In this document: positions 1 to 12,201 of the stretch, piece by piece
How positions within the stretch are numbered: the first letter of the stretch is position 1
Layout: each line of letters starts with the position of its first letter
Origin: Paraescarpia echinospica
Taxonomy: Eukaryota; Annelida; Polychaeta; Sabellida; Siboglinidae
Direction: 5' to 3'
DNA: 64,000 nt
NCBI GenBank assembly: GCA_020002185.1
Contig: CM034531.1
Span: 42,093,867-42,157,866, forward strand
Translations under genes and position numbers: made by a program
The notes under the pieces: model-generated
The model's input: the letters and a program-made list of their open reading frames with translations, nothing else
Databases searched by the model: none
What the model was told of the DNA's origin: nothing

Positions 1-1812
1 AGTCCTGCATGATGCATTACACTGCAACTCGTCGATGTCCGACAAAATTACTTTCGTTTGGGGATGGTGCCTACGCAGCAGTTTCGTATGACGTCGGACA
101 TCGATCCTTTACGCTTCGGGCCGATACTGTTAAATAATTGGTATCATCAAATCAATATTTACAAACTTTTGTGGGAGGGGAGGGGTAGAAGGCTGAGGCC
201 GGATAAAAGTAATTTTGCCTGATATCGGAAATCGACGTTCTGAAATAGTCCCTAACTGAATAACTGTTTTGCAGCACACTGATACTGTGAATTTAATGGT
301 ATTTACAAGTTGGTTAACAAATAATAGCCACTAACTTGTAAAATCCACCAGTCGAATAGCATCCACCCGTCCAACCAAGGACAGCAAGAGTCACCATTAC
401 AGTATTTATTTTGAAATTGTTCCAATGACCATGTAATTTCAGCTGTTGCCAATTACGACATTGCTTCCAGCAGGTAAACATGTCAACATAACTCAAGTGG
501 CTCCACATAGGAGCAAGTACTCACTCCTACCGGCAAATGACATTGCTTCCAGCAGGTAAACATGTTAACAACTCATGTGGCTCCACCTAGGCGCAAGTAC
601 TCACTCCTAGCGGCCAATGCAGACTTATGTGAACCTCACTTGTTACATTAAGAACAAAACATAAGGGAAGTAGGTAATTCTAGTTACATAAAACAACCAA
701 CCGATATTATCAAATCACAATGCTTATTCAATTCAGCTAATATTATCAATGATAAATAACACAGAGAACTAAGAGAAATAGCAAACAACCATTTGTGATT
801 TTTTTACTGGTGTTAATTGTGATACAAAAGTGATACAACAAAAATATTTGAATCCAAGATAATACTAAGTGTGCAAGTGTATTCAACATATAAATGTAGA
901 CAATACATGTGTCTAATTCTCAATTCCAGTTGATCACTTGATATAGCAGAAATAAAAACGATGCTGCAGCTAAACAAAACCAGTGACAAATTCATTCTCA
1001 ACAAAAAGCTAATTGTACAGAAATAGGTGCCCGATACGAGATGCTCAAAATCATTACTAGCAACTGTAGAGATTCTTCAAGAAGTTCGTTTTGAGTGAAA
1101 TATTTATGACATAAAGAAACAACATAAAAAGATGCCACTCGCACTACAAAAACAAACCAAAAATGTTTCACAAATTGATTTTTTCATCAGAATGTATCAA
1201 AGATGTCATGTTTAACTCCATGTCACTGAGGTATCTGACTGGTTTATTCCCTCTATTCAATAACACAGGACAGAAGAGATAGCAGTCTTACTGCTGATGG
1301 AATCGTGCAAACTTATGCATGGTTTCAATGGTATGTGAGCGTGGCTATCATATCTCAAACAGTGCTATAAATGTGCTGTTTTTATCGGTTTCATGCACAT
1401 TATAATTTTTTTTATTCTTTTTAAAGTTAATCCTTTGTATATATGTTCATACCGTAATATGTGTTGTATGATTAATGTAACTGATGCATCAGTGGCTCAG
1501 CCATCAAAATGTACTAACTAAGTATGTTATCGAGTTAAAAGTAAAATTATTAATCAATCAATCAATCGAGTATTGTTTTTAACCCTGGGCCTGTGGCCAC
1601 AACCAATACTAGTAACTTCCTCTTTGAGTCAACTGCATTACAACAATACTACATATATAAAAGGGTTTCTCACTGGCATACACTTACAAAGAAATACAAC
1701 CTATGCAATGTTATCAAAGTTAGTCCATTCACAAAAGGTTACATTTGTAGGGTTACTCATCCATAACAAACACAATAATAACCACCACCTCACTTAACAT
1801 TTAGAAACTTCA
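1..1812. other. Gene-free stretch
   Basis: No coding region, RNA gene or recognisable transposon protein was seen before the zinc-finger gene. Open frames here are short and of low-complexity composition. The only structured parts are a tandem duplication near 459-620 and a TTTATT at 1411-1416, which reads AATAAA on the minus strand and could be the poly(A) signal of the zinc-finger gene ending at 1813. Confidence 0.6.
459..620. repeat. Imperfect tandem duplication, unit about 80 bp
   Basis: The segment starting CATTGCTTCCAGCAGGTAAA at 459 is repeated at 541. Both units run on through CTCAAGTGGCTCCAC-like and GCAAGTACTCACTCCTA-like sequence with a few substitutions. There are two copies only. 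Confidence 0.8.
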
Positions 1813-2871
1813 CTATTGACCAGTATGAGTGTGCATATGCATGCTTAGACTATCACCAGTAGAAAATCGCCCTTCACAAATGTCACATTTGTATGTTTTC
1901 TCTTCAGTGTGAGTGCACGTGTGTCGTTGTAGAAACTGTGCCCCGCAAATATCACACAAGTTGGTTGTCTTCCCATCATGCACTCGGCGCATATGTTGTG
2001 CTCTTTCATATTTTGTTTTATACCGTTCCCCACACATGTCACACTTGATGGGTTTCTCCTCGGTGTGAGTGTGCAAGTGGCTGTATAACACGCACTGTGA
2101 TGGACACATGACGTCACAGATTCGACACTTGCAGGGTCTTTCAACGCGCTGGTGGTGTCTTAATACAGAACGTGTTGCAAACGATTTCCCGCATTTATCA
2201 CAGTTTGCGTTTTTTTTTATCTGTTTCTTCCTGCGTTTCACCCCGGCATGGCCCAGTATGTGAACCTTTAGATAATATACATCCTTAAACTGTCCTCCAC
2301 ATATGTCACACCTGTATGGTGTTTCTCCGGTGTGAACACGTTTATGTGTAAGCAAATGTCCACTAGTACTAAACCGTGACCCACAGGTCTCACATTTGAA
2401 GGGTCTCTCGCCAGTGTGTACGCGTATGTGTCTCCCAAGACAACCAATGCCCGTGAACCTTGCCCCACAAAAGTCACATATGTATGGTTTTTCGCCAGTG
2501 TGAATGCGCAGATGGATTTTGAACGAACCAGAGTGTAGTGTGCGTAAGCCACATGTTTCACACTTGAATGGCTTTTCGCCAGTGTGAGTGCGAGTATGTA
2601 GCCTTAAATATTCGCTACACGCAAAGCTGGTTCCACAAGTTTCACATTTGTATGGTTTCTCCCCAGTGTGAGTGTAAATATGTCGCCTTAAAGTATCACG
2701 TCTTGCAAAGCAGGTTCCACAAGTTTCACATTTGTATGGTTTCTCCCCAGTGTGACAACGCTTATGCATCCTTAAAGCTCTCATTGCTGATAAGACTAAA
2801 CCACAGATGTCACATTTGACCCGTTTTTTGCCACCACCACTGTTCAGGTGACTATCTACATGACCACTCAT
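1813..2871 (-). CDS. C2H2 zinc-finger protein
   Basis: This intronless frame of 352 codons is almost entirely C2H2 zinc fingers joined by TGEKP-type linkers, so the product is most likely a nuclear DNA-binding factor. I count about 12 fingers. The first six are regular (CxxC, 12 residues, HxxxH, linkers TGEKP, TGERP or TGETP). Finger 7 is followed by a long basic spacer, finger 8 lacks a properly spaced last His, and finger 11 has lost several residues so its helix runs straight into the H-T-C-T-H end. The last finger ends just before the stop. I chose the ATG at 2871; the open frame extends 8 codons further upstream but only to a GTG, after an in-frame TGA. No KRAB, BTB or other effector domain is seen. 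The DNA target cannot be inferred. Confidence 0.85.
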   Translation of the reverse strand: MSGHVDSHLNSGGGKKRVKCDICGLVLSAMRALRMHKRCHTGEKPYKCETCGTCFARRDTLRRHIYTHTGEKPYKCETCGTSFACSEYLRLHTRTHTGEKPFKCETCGLRTLHSGSFKIHLRIHTGEKPYICDFCGARFTGIGCLGRHIRVHTGERPFKCETCGSRFSTSGHLLTHKRVHTGETPYRCDICGGQFKDVYYLKVHILGHAGVKRRKKQIKKNANCDKCGKSFATRSVLRHHQRVERPCKCRICDVMCPSQCVLYSHLHTHTEEKPIKCDMCGERYKTKYERAQHMRRVHDGKTTNLCDICGAQFLQRHTCTHTEEKTYKCDICEGRFSTGDSLSMHMHTHTGQ

Positions 2872-4486
2872 TGTAACCCGACTCTTACTTGGCACGATTC
2901 ACTTTGCTGCTGATGTCAGAATATACTGAAGGGACATCAAATCAGGTTGAAACATTTCCACCAGATGCTGGTCATTCAGAGCAACGTGCTCAGTGATGCG
3001 GCAGTTGTTTCATCATGGACATCTATTAATGGCACAATGAGTCACATCCCATCGTATCTGAAATATCATGGAAAACAGGACTTCAGATATATATTAATTA
3101 GTGCTTGTACATGTGTGTATATTATATATATTTATAATTGTAGATTGCATGCGTGTGTGATGCCTTGACACAATGATTTTATAGTAGCCGTGCAGTTAAG
3201 GTGTAGGAGATATGAAGTTGTAGTTTCGTTTTTGTGTGAAAAAGCCTAAAATGGTTGAAGGCTAAATTTGAATGTAATATGTAAAGAATATTTTTAATAA
3301 TGTAGACATAGTGTGTGTATATCATATGTTTGTTAGATATACTGGCAATTTCACACTACCCTAGGCTGCCAGTTTTTATTGCTTTGACATGAATTTACTC
3401 TTCTTCCAAAAATACAAGTTAGTTGCTGGTTAATACCATTTAAAAGCATGGATGTATCAGGGAAACCTACACGCAAAGTCTGAACTTTCTGTCTTGACAA
3501 CTTTTTTCGCTATATCATGATATGTACTCATTTTGGAGGGAATTTGGTGTCTCATTCTGTATTTTTACTTATATAAAGTATAATTTCTCTGAAACCATAA
3601 GCACCTTAGAAGTAATTTACCACCTAACTGAGAAGGCTTCTGTTTACCATAAAGCATATGGTATCCTATATGGGTGTACATCAATACATTTCATGTACAC
3701 CTAATTCTTTGATTTTAGTGATAATTATGCATTACATGTGACAAAAATAATAACAATTTATTAAATATTCAATGTAAATGTGGGACAAATAGTGTCCACA
3801 GAATGTCCACTCCGACACATGATCTGAAACATCCAAATACCCAAAAATACCTTTACCGTGATGTATTTAGCCTACTAAAGGATGCGTACATGGATTTGGA
3901 GACCAATATGGCCAAATTATGAAGTAGACTGTATAATCATGATAATGATACCCATTACCCACCATATGTAATAAATGAAGTTATGGTTTATAGTGGCTTA
4001 TATGCTAGAACTGAACTATTAAGATTAAGTTTTGAATGTTAACTTACTTTTTTAAAAACCCAATTGATGTACTCAATTGATTGTGTCGCTAAGTTGAAAT
4101 ATCCAATATCATGTACATTCCGACACATGGAATTTTTTTTACATTAAATCAGGCTTGTGATTTTTGGAATGCTGTGGACATGTTTATGACTTAATATTTG
4201 TAATGGATATGTATGTGTGGTTATATTGATAAGGTTACATCAGTTTCTTGCTACTTTGTAAACAATAATACAGTTAATGACTGTACATATTTGTTGTGTC
4301 TTTGAGTGTTTGAAGCATGGAAAGTTTCAATTGGAAACAAGTCTTCTATTACATGTAAGTGTTTAGATTTCCCATTTATGGAACAAACCCTATTGTTAGT
4401 CTTAAAACTATTATAGTTATACCTATCAAGTACCAAATTGATATATCTTGTACCAAATTGAGACCGGACTGACATTAATGTGATCT
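2872..4486. other. Gene-free AT-rich stretch
   Basis: I see no supported gene, tRNA or transposon protein here. It probably contains the promoter of the minus-strand zinc-finger gene, but no clear core element can be assigned. Confidence 0.5.
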
Positions 4487-4628
4487 CCGAGTCACGAGGG
4501 ATACACAGTCCCCAATGTTGAGAGCCAGGTTTTTACACCAAATATACCATACCTGCCCAGTCCGGGTATTGAACTCGGGGCGCCGGCATGTCAGGCGGAA
4601 GTGCTAATCACTACACTATCGCACGCCC
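4487..4628 (-). repeat. tRNA-derived SINE
   Basis: Read on the minus strand from 4628, the head is GGGCGTGCGATAGTGTAGTG, which holds an internal promoter A-box-like block (TAGTGTAGTGATTAGC). It continues with an anticodon-arm-like stretch and a B-box-like block GAGTTCAATACCCG about 35 bases later. This is the layout of tRNA-Asp/Glu-like SINE heads. The sequence continues past the tRNA-like part as a non-tRNA body. It is not an intact tRNA gene because the acceptor stem does not close. The 3' border is approximate. Confidence 0.65.
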
Positions 4629-4975
4629 ATGATTGGCTCTCAAGCTAACAATAAAACTAAAAGCTAAACAAGAGTCAACTTATATAAGTTCATGCTACGC
4701 ATTGGAAACTTTGGTTATATTGACACAACTGATTTAAACAGAAAAGTTAAATCCTAATTTATTTTGTATATTAAGACTTTAGAATCTCGCTAACGACGCT
4801 GATTGTCAGTTCGCCCAAGACATTTGCTGCTGGCAGAGTACGCAAAACGGCTTCTCGCGCACTTGATTATTCAGGCGCCACGAGATAGGAGCACCGTAGC
4901 CGGCGTAGGAGCGGGCTAGATAAGTGCATTCATAACGCGTGTTTTCGGCCACTCTGTTTCCCGGCAAAGACACAT

Positions 4976-5338
4976 AGCCAGGCGAGAGTCGGTTAAGCGA
5001 GACTAGGTTATGTCAGTAAAATATCATCGAATGACACGCTGTCGTTGATTGGTAAAATTATAAATAAGTTTAGTTGCGGTGTGCCGGGATGCCCTGTTAA
5101 TCATAATGACTCTAATATCGCTCGCAGATAATTATATTCGTTGTATGAAATAAATACTATATCCCCGGAATCCTTAATTGGCAAACGAGTAGTTTCTATG
5201 CACTAGTGTAAACTGTAATTAGTCTATTATTTAGACATTAAACATTACACCAACTTACAAGAAGATCAAAAGCAAGACGAATTTACAACTTCAGGTTATC
5301 AAACTTCATAGTCTCGCTTAACCGACTCTCGCCTGGCT
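4976..5338. mobile_element. Candidate MITE with 30-bp terminal inverted repeats
   Basis: Positions 4976-5005 (beginning AGCCAGGCGAGAGTCGGTTA) are an exact reverse complement of 5309-5338. The 363-bp unit has a non-coding AT-rich interior and no transposase. Flanks outside the arms are unrelated, and no convincing target duplication is visible. Confidence 0.6.
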
Positions 5339-5953
5339 GCGTGACTTCGCCAGAACGATAGTCTGGCTCTCAATGGCCCTTCTGGATCTTATCCGCTAGA
5401 TGGCCACACTGGTATACTCATGAATTAAAGGGAATAAAAACACCCATTGCTTGAATTCATATTATATTACATCCTGCTATCTATTTCCATGTTAACCAAG
5501 CAAAACAAATCTAAAAAATTCAATTAATTAGAAATTCCCTTTCCATGCATTCAGAGCATGTTTATAAGGATAGCTTTTGGGTCGAAACGAGCATCAAAAT
5601 CAGTTATTGTGCGATACTCCGATGTAATACAAACACTAGTCATCACAGAGGAACAAGCAGTTATTTTACAGTTCCACATGAATCCAATTTTATTCAAAAC
5701 AATGAATGCGAATGGGTCTACAAGTAACAAGTCGACTAGGTTTCGCCGAGCTTGGGCTCGTTTTCAGAATAATTATATCGAATGAAACCAACGGGAGATA
5801 ATCTACACCAATAAACATACATAGCAAACATATATAGAATCCAGCTACAGAAAATAACAAGTATAATCTCACAGTATAACTAGAATTTCTATCTATGAAG
5901 AAGGAGTTGTACAATTTATCATAACAATTTAAATCAGTCAGTGAATTTTCGTC
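5339..5953. other. Gene-free stretch
   Basis: There are overlapping short open frames near 5545-5785 but no domain, splice pattern or homology I recognise. I see nothing else supported. Confidence 0.45.
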
Positions 5954-6037
5954 GGTGTCGCTAGCTCAGTTGATAGTCTAGTTGTTTTTTTGTCATTTAT
6001 TTTACAATCGGGCGACGCCGGTTCTATCTTGACACCA
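5954..6037 (+). repeat. Degenerate tRNA-like sequence (SINE head or tRNA pseudogene)
   Basis: GGTGTCG at 5954-5960 can pair with the sequence ending in GACACC at 6031-6036, giving a seven-pair acceptor-like stem with one G:T. An A-box-like block (TAGCTCAGTTGATAG) and a B-box-like block (GGTTCTATCTT) lie at roughly tRNA spacing. The D stem and T stem do not close and the anticodon region is overlong, so this is not a working tRNA gene. Confidence 0.35.
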
Positions 6038-6143
6038 AACCATTGATTTTCTTTACACTTTTTTGTTTATATTTTCACGAAGTCATACATAAACCAAATA
6101 ATTTTGTATACTATAATGCACTGTTTGTAAAGATGTTTTTATT

Positions 6144-6361
6144 TTTGTAGTAATTATTTATTCGCCACAAAAATGAAAATATGGTAATTATATAACGATG
6201 TTTCAAAATTTTATTTATGTAAACAAATATTGTACGGTAATATATTGTAATTACATATGTGAAAAAAAATTGTGATCTGTCTGAATAAATAAAATTTTGA
6301 AACATTGTTATATATAATTATCATAATTTCATTTTTGTGGCGAATAAATAATTACTACAAA
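6144..6361. repeat. Foldback repeat with about 75-bp arms
   Basis: 6144-6218 and 6285-6361 are near-perfect reverse complements, both containing the TAATTATTTATTCGCCACAA pattern, around a loop of about 66 bases. The interior is AT-rich and non-coding. It resembles a foldback MITE or palindromic insertion. Confidence 0.75.
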
Positions 6362-7576
6362 TATGCAAAGAATTTAGCCACCAAGACCAGCATGTTTTGT
6401 TTGTACTTTGGCGACTACATATATTAGTTAGCAATCCAACCGTTGCGCGAGACATCGATTGCATTTTGTTTAGTTAAAGTTGTCCTTGTTTGGCATTTAT
6501 ATCATGCCTATTCACAGTTAGTCTTTTGTTCCTGCCCGAACATAAGCAATACGGAATCTTCGACATGCAGTTACGAGAACTGCCAACTAGTGAATATGCA
6601 TGTGATTAAAAGACACTAAACTACGAACAAAAGTTTAATGGGGGTTTACTTTGTGTGTGTCATGTTTCAATATAAGTTTAATGTTGAATAATTGTTATAT
6701 TATCTTATAAAAGTGTATCCTTATTTAATTTGTTATTTCATAGTTGGCCTGAGAGCCTATCATCGTCTCTACCCAAATATGTGGTAAAGCCCCAGGGCTA
6801 CCGATAACATTGGCTGGAGCTTAATAATCCAGGCCGTCGTGTTGGGTCAAATGAATGTTGCCACCTCACGGTGCCTGGCTAATGGAGGCTACCAACTTCA
6901 CTACTTCGATATACTTTGCTTTCTACCTATCGATTAAACAAATGAACTTCTTTGAGTGGCCGTCATTCTCCTGAGGGCGCCACTTCCTTCCTAAACTTGC
7001 GTCCTAATCTCGGCATGTGGTCTACATCAGCGGTATTTAAGGGTAATTACTCCCTTGGGGATAATTCGGGTATTTTCGGGGACACAAGGTCTTTGAAGTA
7101 TGTTTTTCATTAATTAATCCCAACTACGCTCGTACACTGTTGCACGCTACGTTGAACTTTGAAGATACATGTATTGTGGAAAGACGTACCAGTTAAGAAT
7201 GTCTCGATCGTACTAAAATAAGAATTCCCTTATAATCGGAAAGGATCTCATCAATGAGAAATGAATGAGAAAACAAGATGGCGGGCGTTGTTGTTGCCCT
7301 GGTGAAGGCTCCTCAACATAACACAATTTCTACTCTGTTGAATGGTGATTACCAACCCGGACATATGTATTAGAACCGTAAAGGTACATGGAGCTGTTGC
7401 ATGTTTAAACCACAAGAAATCTATATGAGAATCAAGGTACATTTTGAGTTATATATTGTGTGCACTCGACCGGAACATCTACCACTGAACATGTGCTAAT
7501 ACTGGGTGCAACTGTACCTACTGGATCTGAGAAAATTGCGTAATACCCCTCCACTCAGACAGACCGTGGTGTAAAC
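6362..7576. other. Unassigned stretch upstream of LINE ORF1
   Basis: No gene was seen. Part of this stretch may be the 5' untranslated region of the LINE whose ORF1 starts at 7577. The G+C-richer block around 6740-7100 could belong to it, but the 5' boundary cannot be set from one copy. Confidence 0.35.
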
Positions 7577-8371
7577 ATGACAACTACACGTGGTAGTGGA
7601 AGCAAGCGTGGGTCGTCATCTGGTGGCTCAGTAGCCATTGACAAAGAAGATTTCATCAATGGCATGTTGGCTGCTCTTAGCAGTAAAGAAGTGATTGATA
7701 AACTTCAAGCTGCAGTAGTCAATGATTTACGTAAAGAAGTTGCTTATCTGAGATGTGTCATCGAAAAGAAAGATGCGGGAATCGAACAACTTACAAAACG
7801 GGTCGATGACTTGGAAATTGCACTAGATGATCGCGAACAATATTCACGGAGAAATTCACTGAGGCTTTTCGGCCTTGTGGAGAACGAAAACGAAGACATA
7901 ACTAAACGCACAGTAGATGTGTTAAACGAATCTATGCATCTTAAACTGAGTCCGCCCCTCCGGCTGGAGGAGATTGACCGAATCCATCGAGTCGGACCCA
8001 GGGACAAGCCATCGAGACCAGTGCTTATAAAATTCGCAACTTACGCAAGTCGCCGAAGAATATACAAGGCCAGGGTAGGGTTGAATCCCAACCCCCGTAG
8101 ACCCCGATGGGACGAAACACCAGACAAATCACGCACAGACCAGACGGGCTCAGTTGGCAAGTCAGCTGAAGGCACCAGGACTCAGATCCTCTTCCTTAAC
8201 GAGGATCTGACGCAGATCAGGGCCAGGCTACTGTATAACTGCCGAGTGGCAAAGAGGAAGAAACTGATTAATGACTGTTGGTCGTCAGACGGAACTATCC
8301 TTATTAAGAACAATGTCAACAAAGTTATCGTTGTCAAATCTGTTAATGAACTAAACGACAATACCAAATAA
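7577..8371 (+). CDS. LINE ORF1 protein (coiled coil plus RRM-like region)
   Basis: The 264-residue frame starts at an ATG and is uninterrupted. Residues 1-25 are Gly/Ser-rich. About 30-95 is charged and heptad-like, suiting a coiled coil for trimerisation. About 95-170 holds an L1 ORF1-type RRM-like segment (SLRLFGLVEN, then IDRIHRVGPR and RPVLIKFATY). A basic C-terminal segment follows (FLNEDLTQIRARLL). Such proteins bind the element RNA and form the ribonucleoprotein with ORF2p in the cytoplasm. ORF2 begins 167 bases downstream. An intact ORF1 beside a broken ORF2 suggests moderate age or chance survival. Confidence 0.8.
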   Translation: MTTTRGSGSKRGSSSGGSVAIDKEDFINGMLAALSSKEVIDKLQAAVVNDLRKEVAYLRCVIEKKDAGIEQLTKRVDDLEIALDDREQYSRRNSLRLFGLVENENEDITKRTVDVLNESMHLKLSPPLRLEEIDRIHRVGPRDKPSRPVLIKFATYASRRRIYKARVGLNPNPRRPRWDETPDKSRTDQTGSVGKSAEGTRTQILFLNEDLTQIRARLLYNCRVAKRKKLINDCWSSDGTILIKNNVNKVIVVKSVNELNDNTK

Positions 8372-8537
8372 GGTATGGAATTAACACAGCTCCAGTGCTT
8401 TTGTACTAAGCTACGACTGTCTACAGTAAGTTCACCAAATACTATGTTATACTGCTATGTTTTTGTTATTGCACAATTTGTTTCTTTTCACAGTGCTTAC
8501 ATAGATTCTATGTTTATATTTCTTCAAGCATAGTTAA

Positions 8538-11500
8538 ATGATGCCTATACATTGTTATATCTGTAAGAAGTATGCTAACAAGAATACTTCCTTAAATTGT
8601 ATTTTATGTTCTTGTGCTTACCATGCTAAATGTGTACCTTATTTGCAAACTAATGATGTGAAGCTGGTTAATAACTGGCATTGCACTAAATGCATGTCTT
8701 CTATTCTGCCATTTAATCACTTTGAAAATGACTATGATTTTCTCACTGCCATCGCTAATGACTGGTTTGATCTTACTAGTATATCGTTTTGTGAGTTACA
8801 AAATAAGTTACTTAATCCTTTTGATTTAAATAATAATAGTCATAATTTGCCTATGTATAATAATGATCCAGATCTACAATATTTTAATAATGTGTATGCA
8901 ACTGTACTAAATAACTGTGACTGTTTTGTTGAAGACACTTTTATTAAGAAATGTTCTCAATTGTCATCAATGAACAACATGTTTTCCTTACTGCACACTA
9001 ATATTCGAAGTATTGGCAAGCATCGACATGAATTAGACCAATATCTCCAGGTGCTAGATCATAAGTTTTCTGTTATTGGTGTTAGTGAAACATGGTGTCA
9101 AGACTACAATGTCAACTGTTGTGCATTACCAGGATACAAAGCAGAACATATTTATAGGCATACTAAAACAGGTGGTGGTGTCGCATTGTATGTCAAAGAT
9201 AATATTGCATACCACACTAGATTAGACATTACTAAATTAAATGAATTCATAGAATGTCAGTCCATAGAGATTCATAAAGATAGTACTGCATATGGTAAAG
9301 ATATTGTAGTTGGTGTCATATACAGACCACCGAACAATGATTTAAATATTTTTGTTGATGAAGTGTCTAATATACTAGACATTCTCAATAATGAAGATAA
9401 AATATGTTATATCATGGGAGACTTTAATATTAATCTTTTTAATTATGAAGAACATGTACCAACATGCAATTTTTTAAACCTGATGTTTTTGCATTCTTAT
9501 ATTCCATTAATAAATAAACCAACACAAGTAACTAATCAATCAGCAACATTGATTGATAACATTTTCACAAATAACCATACAAACATGTTCCAAGGCATTA
9601 TGTACACAGACGTATCTGACCACTTCCCAGTATTTCTCATTGATAATAATTGTAAATTAACCAATTATTCTAAATATATAACAAACAGAAACTTTTCGAG
9701 GGCAAACATGGATAAATTTTATAATAACATGCAGAACATTGATTTGGAAATTATAACATCCATAAATAATTGTCAAACAGCCTACTCAATATTTTATAAA
9801 CTACTACTTCGAGAATACAATGATTGCTTTCCATTAAAAACAGTCAAACTTAATTACAAGAATAAGAAACCATGGCTAACTACTGGTTTAAAAAAACTCA
9901 ATAAAAGAGAAGAATAGACTATATATTAAATACATAAGACAAAATACAATATATAATGAAACTAAATATAAAGTTTACAAAAGTAAATTGAATGGCTTAC
10001 TACGGAAATTTGAACGTGAACATTATGCAACTCTTTTTGAAGAAAATAAACATAACCTTAAAAAGTCTTGGTCCCTATTAAAAGAAATAATAAATAAGAA
10101 ACATGAAACCATAACACAGACAAAATTCATTATTAACAAAGTTGAAACATCAGATAAAAAACATATAAGTGAAAGTTTTAATAATTTCTATATAAATGTT
10201 GGTTCTAACCTAGCAAAAAACATACCACAGAACCAAACAGATCCTATGTCATACATAAAAAACAGTAATATGAAAACAATATATCTTGAACCGGTAACTG
10301 AAAATGAGGTATCAGTAATACTAAACTCTCTCAAAGCATCGGGATGACATTTCCTCTAAAGTAATAAAACAAACATATAATAGTTTTATTAAACCATTGA
10401 CATACTTATATAACTTATCTATAAATACTGGAATATTCCCAGATGAACTAAAAATAGCAAAGGTAATACCTATTTATAAAGCCAAAGAAAAAACCTTATT
10501 GATTAACTACTGGCCAATTTCAATATTACCTACTTTTTCTAAAATATTGGAAAGACTAATGTATAACAGATTGTAAAATTTTATTAATAAGCATAATATT
10601 TTGTATAAATATCAGTTTGGTTTTTGAAAAAATCAATCTACTAACATGACTAATCATTGTAGACAAAATATCAGAAGCCTTACAAAACAAACAATTTGTG
10701 CTAGGAGTGTTCTTAGATTTATCTAAAGCATCCGATACAGTTGACCATGACATACTCTGTCAGAAACTCCAATGTTATGGTATCCGTGGCTTAGCCAATG
10801 ATTGGATTAAAAGTTATTTATTTAATAGAAGTCTACTACAATGACACTAGCTCCACGAAGCAAACTATTACTTGTTGTGTACCGCAAGGTTCCATCCTGG
10901 GGCCATTGCTTTTTCTATTATATATCAATGATATTGCTAGTGTCTCAGATATTATTTTTTCCATATTATTTGCTGATGACACTAGTCTGTTTATAAATGG
11001 TGATCATTTGGATGATATAACTAACAAAATGAATGTTGAATTAAAAAAAATTATAATTTGGCTAAATGCCAACAAACTATCTTTAAATATTAATAAGACC
11101 CAATACATGATATTTAAAACACCTAACAGAAAACATACAAAACCAACAACACTTAAAATTAATAATAATGCTATTAAACTAGTATCTTCAACGACATTTC
11201 TTGGTGTGACTATTGATAGCAAACTCAACTGGGCTGAACACATTAACAAAGTTAAATGTAAAATTTCTAAAGGTGTTGGCATTCTCAACAAAGCCAGAAG
11301 ATTATTAACTAGATCATGTTTGGTCACCTTGTATTACTAATTTTTATTCCCTCACTTGACATATTGTATTGAAGTATGGGGAGGTGCATTTGACTCATAT
11401 TGTTCAAGTATTATTAAGATTCAAAAGAAAGTAATGAGAATGCTTGTCTCAGCTAATAGATTAGCTCATACAAAACCTATCTTTAAATTACTAAATCTAT

Positions 11501-11808
11501 TAACTTTCAGACAATTGTATGTATATTCAATACAAATATTTATGTATAAATACAAGATGGGTCTTTTACCAACAATCTTTGAAAATATGTTTACACTTAA
11601 TCAAGATGTCCATAGTTATAACACAAGACAATCTGCACAAATTCATATACCCAAGGCTATTTTAGAAATAAGACTTCGTGCTATAAGAAATAAGGGTGCT
11701 ATTATTTGGAATCATTTCAGCACAAGACTTACATTTACGACTTACTCAATAATTAGTTACAAATCTATACTTAAGCAATTTATTTTACACAATGATGTTA
11801 ATATATAA
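8538..11808 (+). pseudogene. LINE ORF2: PHD-like finger, endonuclease, reverse transcriptase (broken)
   Basis: The frame opens at 8538 with a C4HC3-like PHD finger (CYICKKY to WHCTKC, about residues 5-52). An AP endonuclease-type domain follows at about residues 150-370, with LHTNIRSI, SVIGVSETWC, GVIYRPPNND, IMGDFNINL and SDHFPVFLI as its motif series. A TAG ends this frame at 9917. Reverse transcriptase continues in other frames: 9988-10347, then the stretch with ANSWR-like INYWPISILP near 10500, the QGSILGPLLF and FADD boxes in 10798-11340, and the C-terminal part at 11356-11808. I see at least three frameshifts or stops. The protein would have nicked target DNA and copied the element RNA; this copy cannot. 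Confidence 0.9.
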
Positions 11809-12201
11809 CATAATTTTCAATCACGATTATATATTCTACAACTGCACGCTGTTTTTGTTTTCAATATAATGATATTTACATTGAAATATACCAAAGGGAT
11901 TATAACAATATTTAATGTTCTTCCCTTGTTGTGCTCATTATGTTATCATATAGGATTTGTCTTAATTTGATTTGTATTGTATTGTAATGAGTTACAATAA
12001 ATTTGATTTGATTTGATTTGAATTCATATCTCGTTGTTGATGCATCGAGACTCGTTCTTGGCAAGAAACAATGGAAACATATGACCCATATCATACCGTG
12101 AAAACTGAACATCTGAGACGATCGAGCGATGTCGATAATGTTTAGATCAGGCCGTTAGTTTCAGCAAACATCTAGATATTTCGCGCTTCAAACATATCAT
12201 G

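Larger units (their letters stand above)
7577..12022 (+). mobile_element. CR1/jockey-like LINE retrotransposon, near full length but decayed
   Basis: The element has an ORF1 for a coiled-coil RNA-binding-type protein and an ORF2 with a PHD-like finger, an AP endonuclease-type domain and reverse transcriptase. The 3' end is a short tandem run of TTTGA units (about 12000-12022). This order is that of two-ORF non-LTR elements of the CR1/jockey group, which move by target-primed reverse transcription. ORF1 is intact but ORF2 is broken several times, so this copy is dead. The 5' end lies upstream of ORF1 at an unknown point. Confidence 0.9.

Noticed and set aside
4487..4628. Functional tRNA gene on the minus strand
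   Set aside because: A- and B-box-like blocks are present but the acceptor stem does not pair and a non-tRNA body follows; it fits a SINE.
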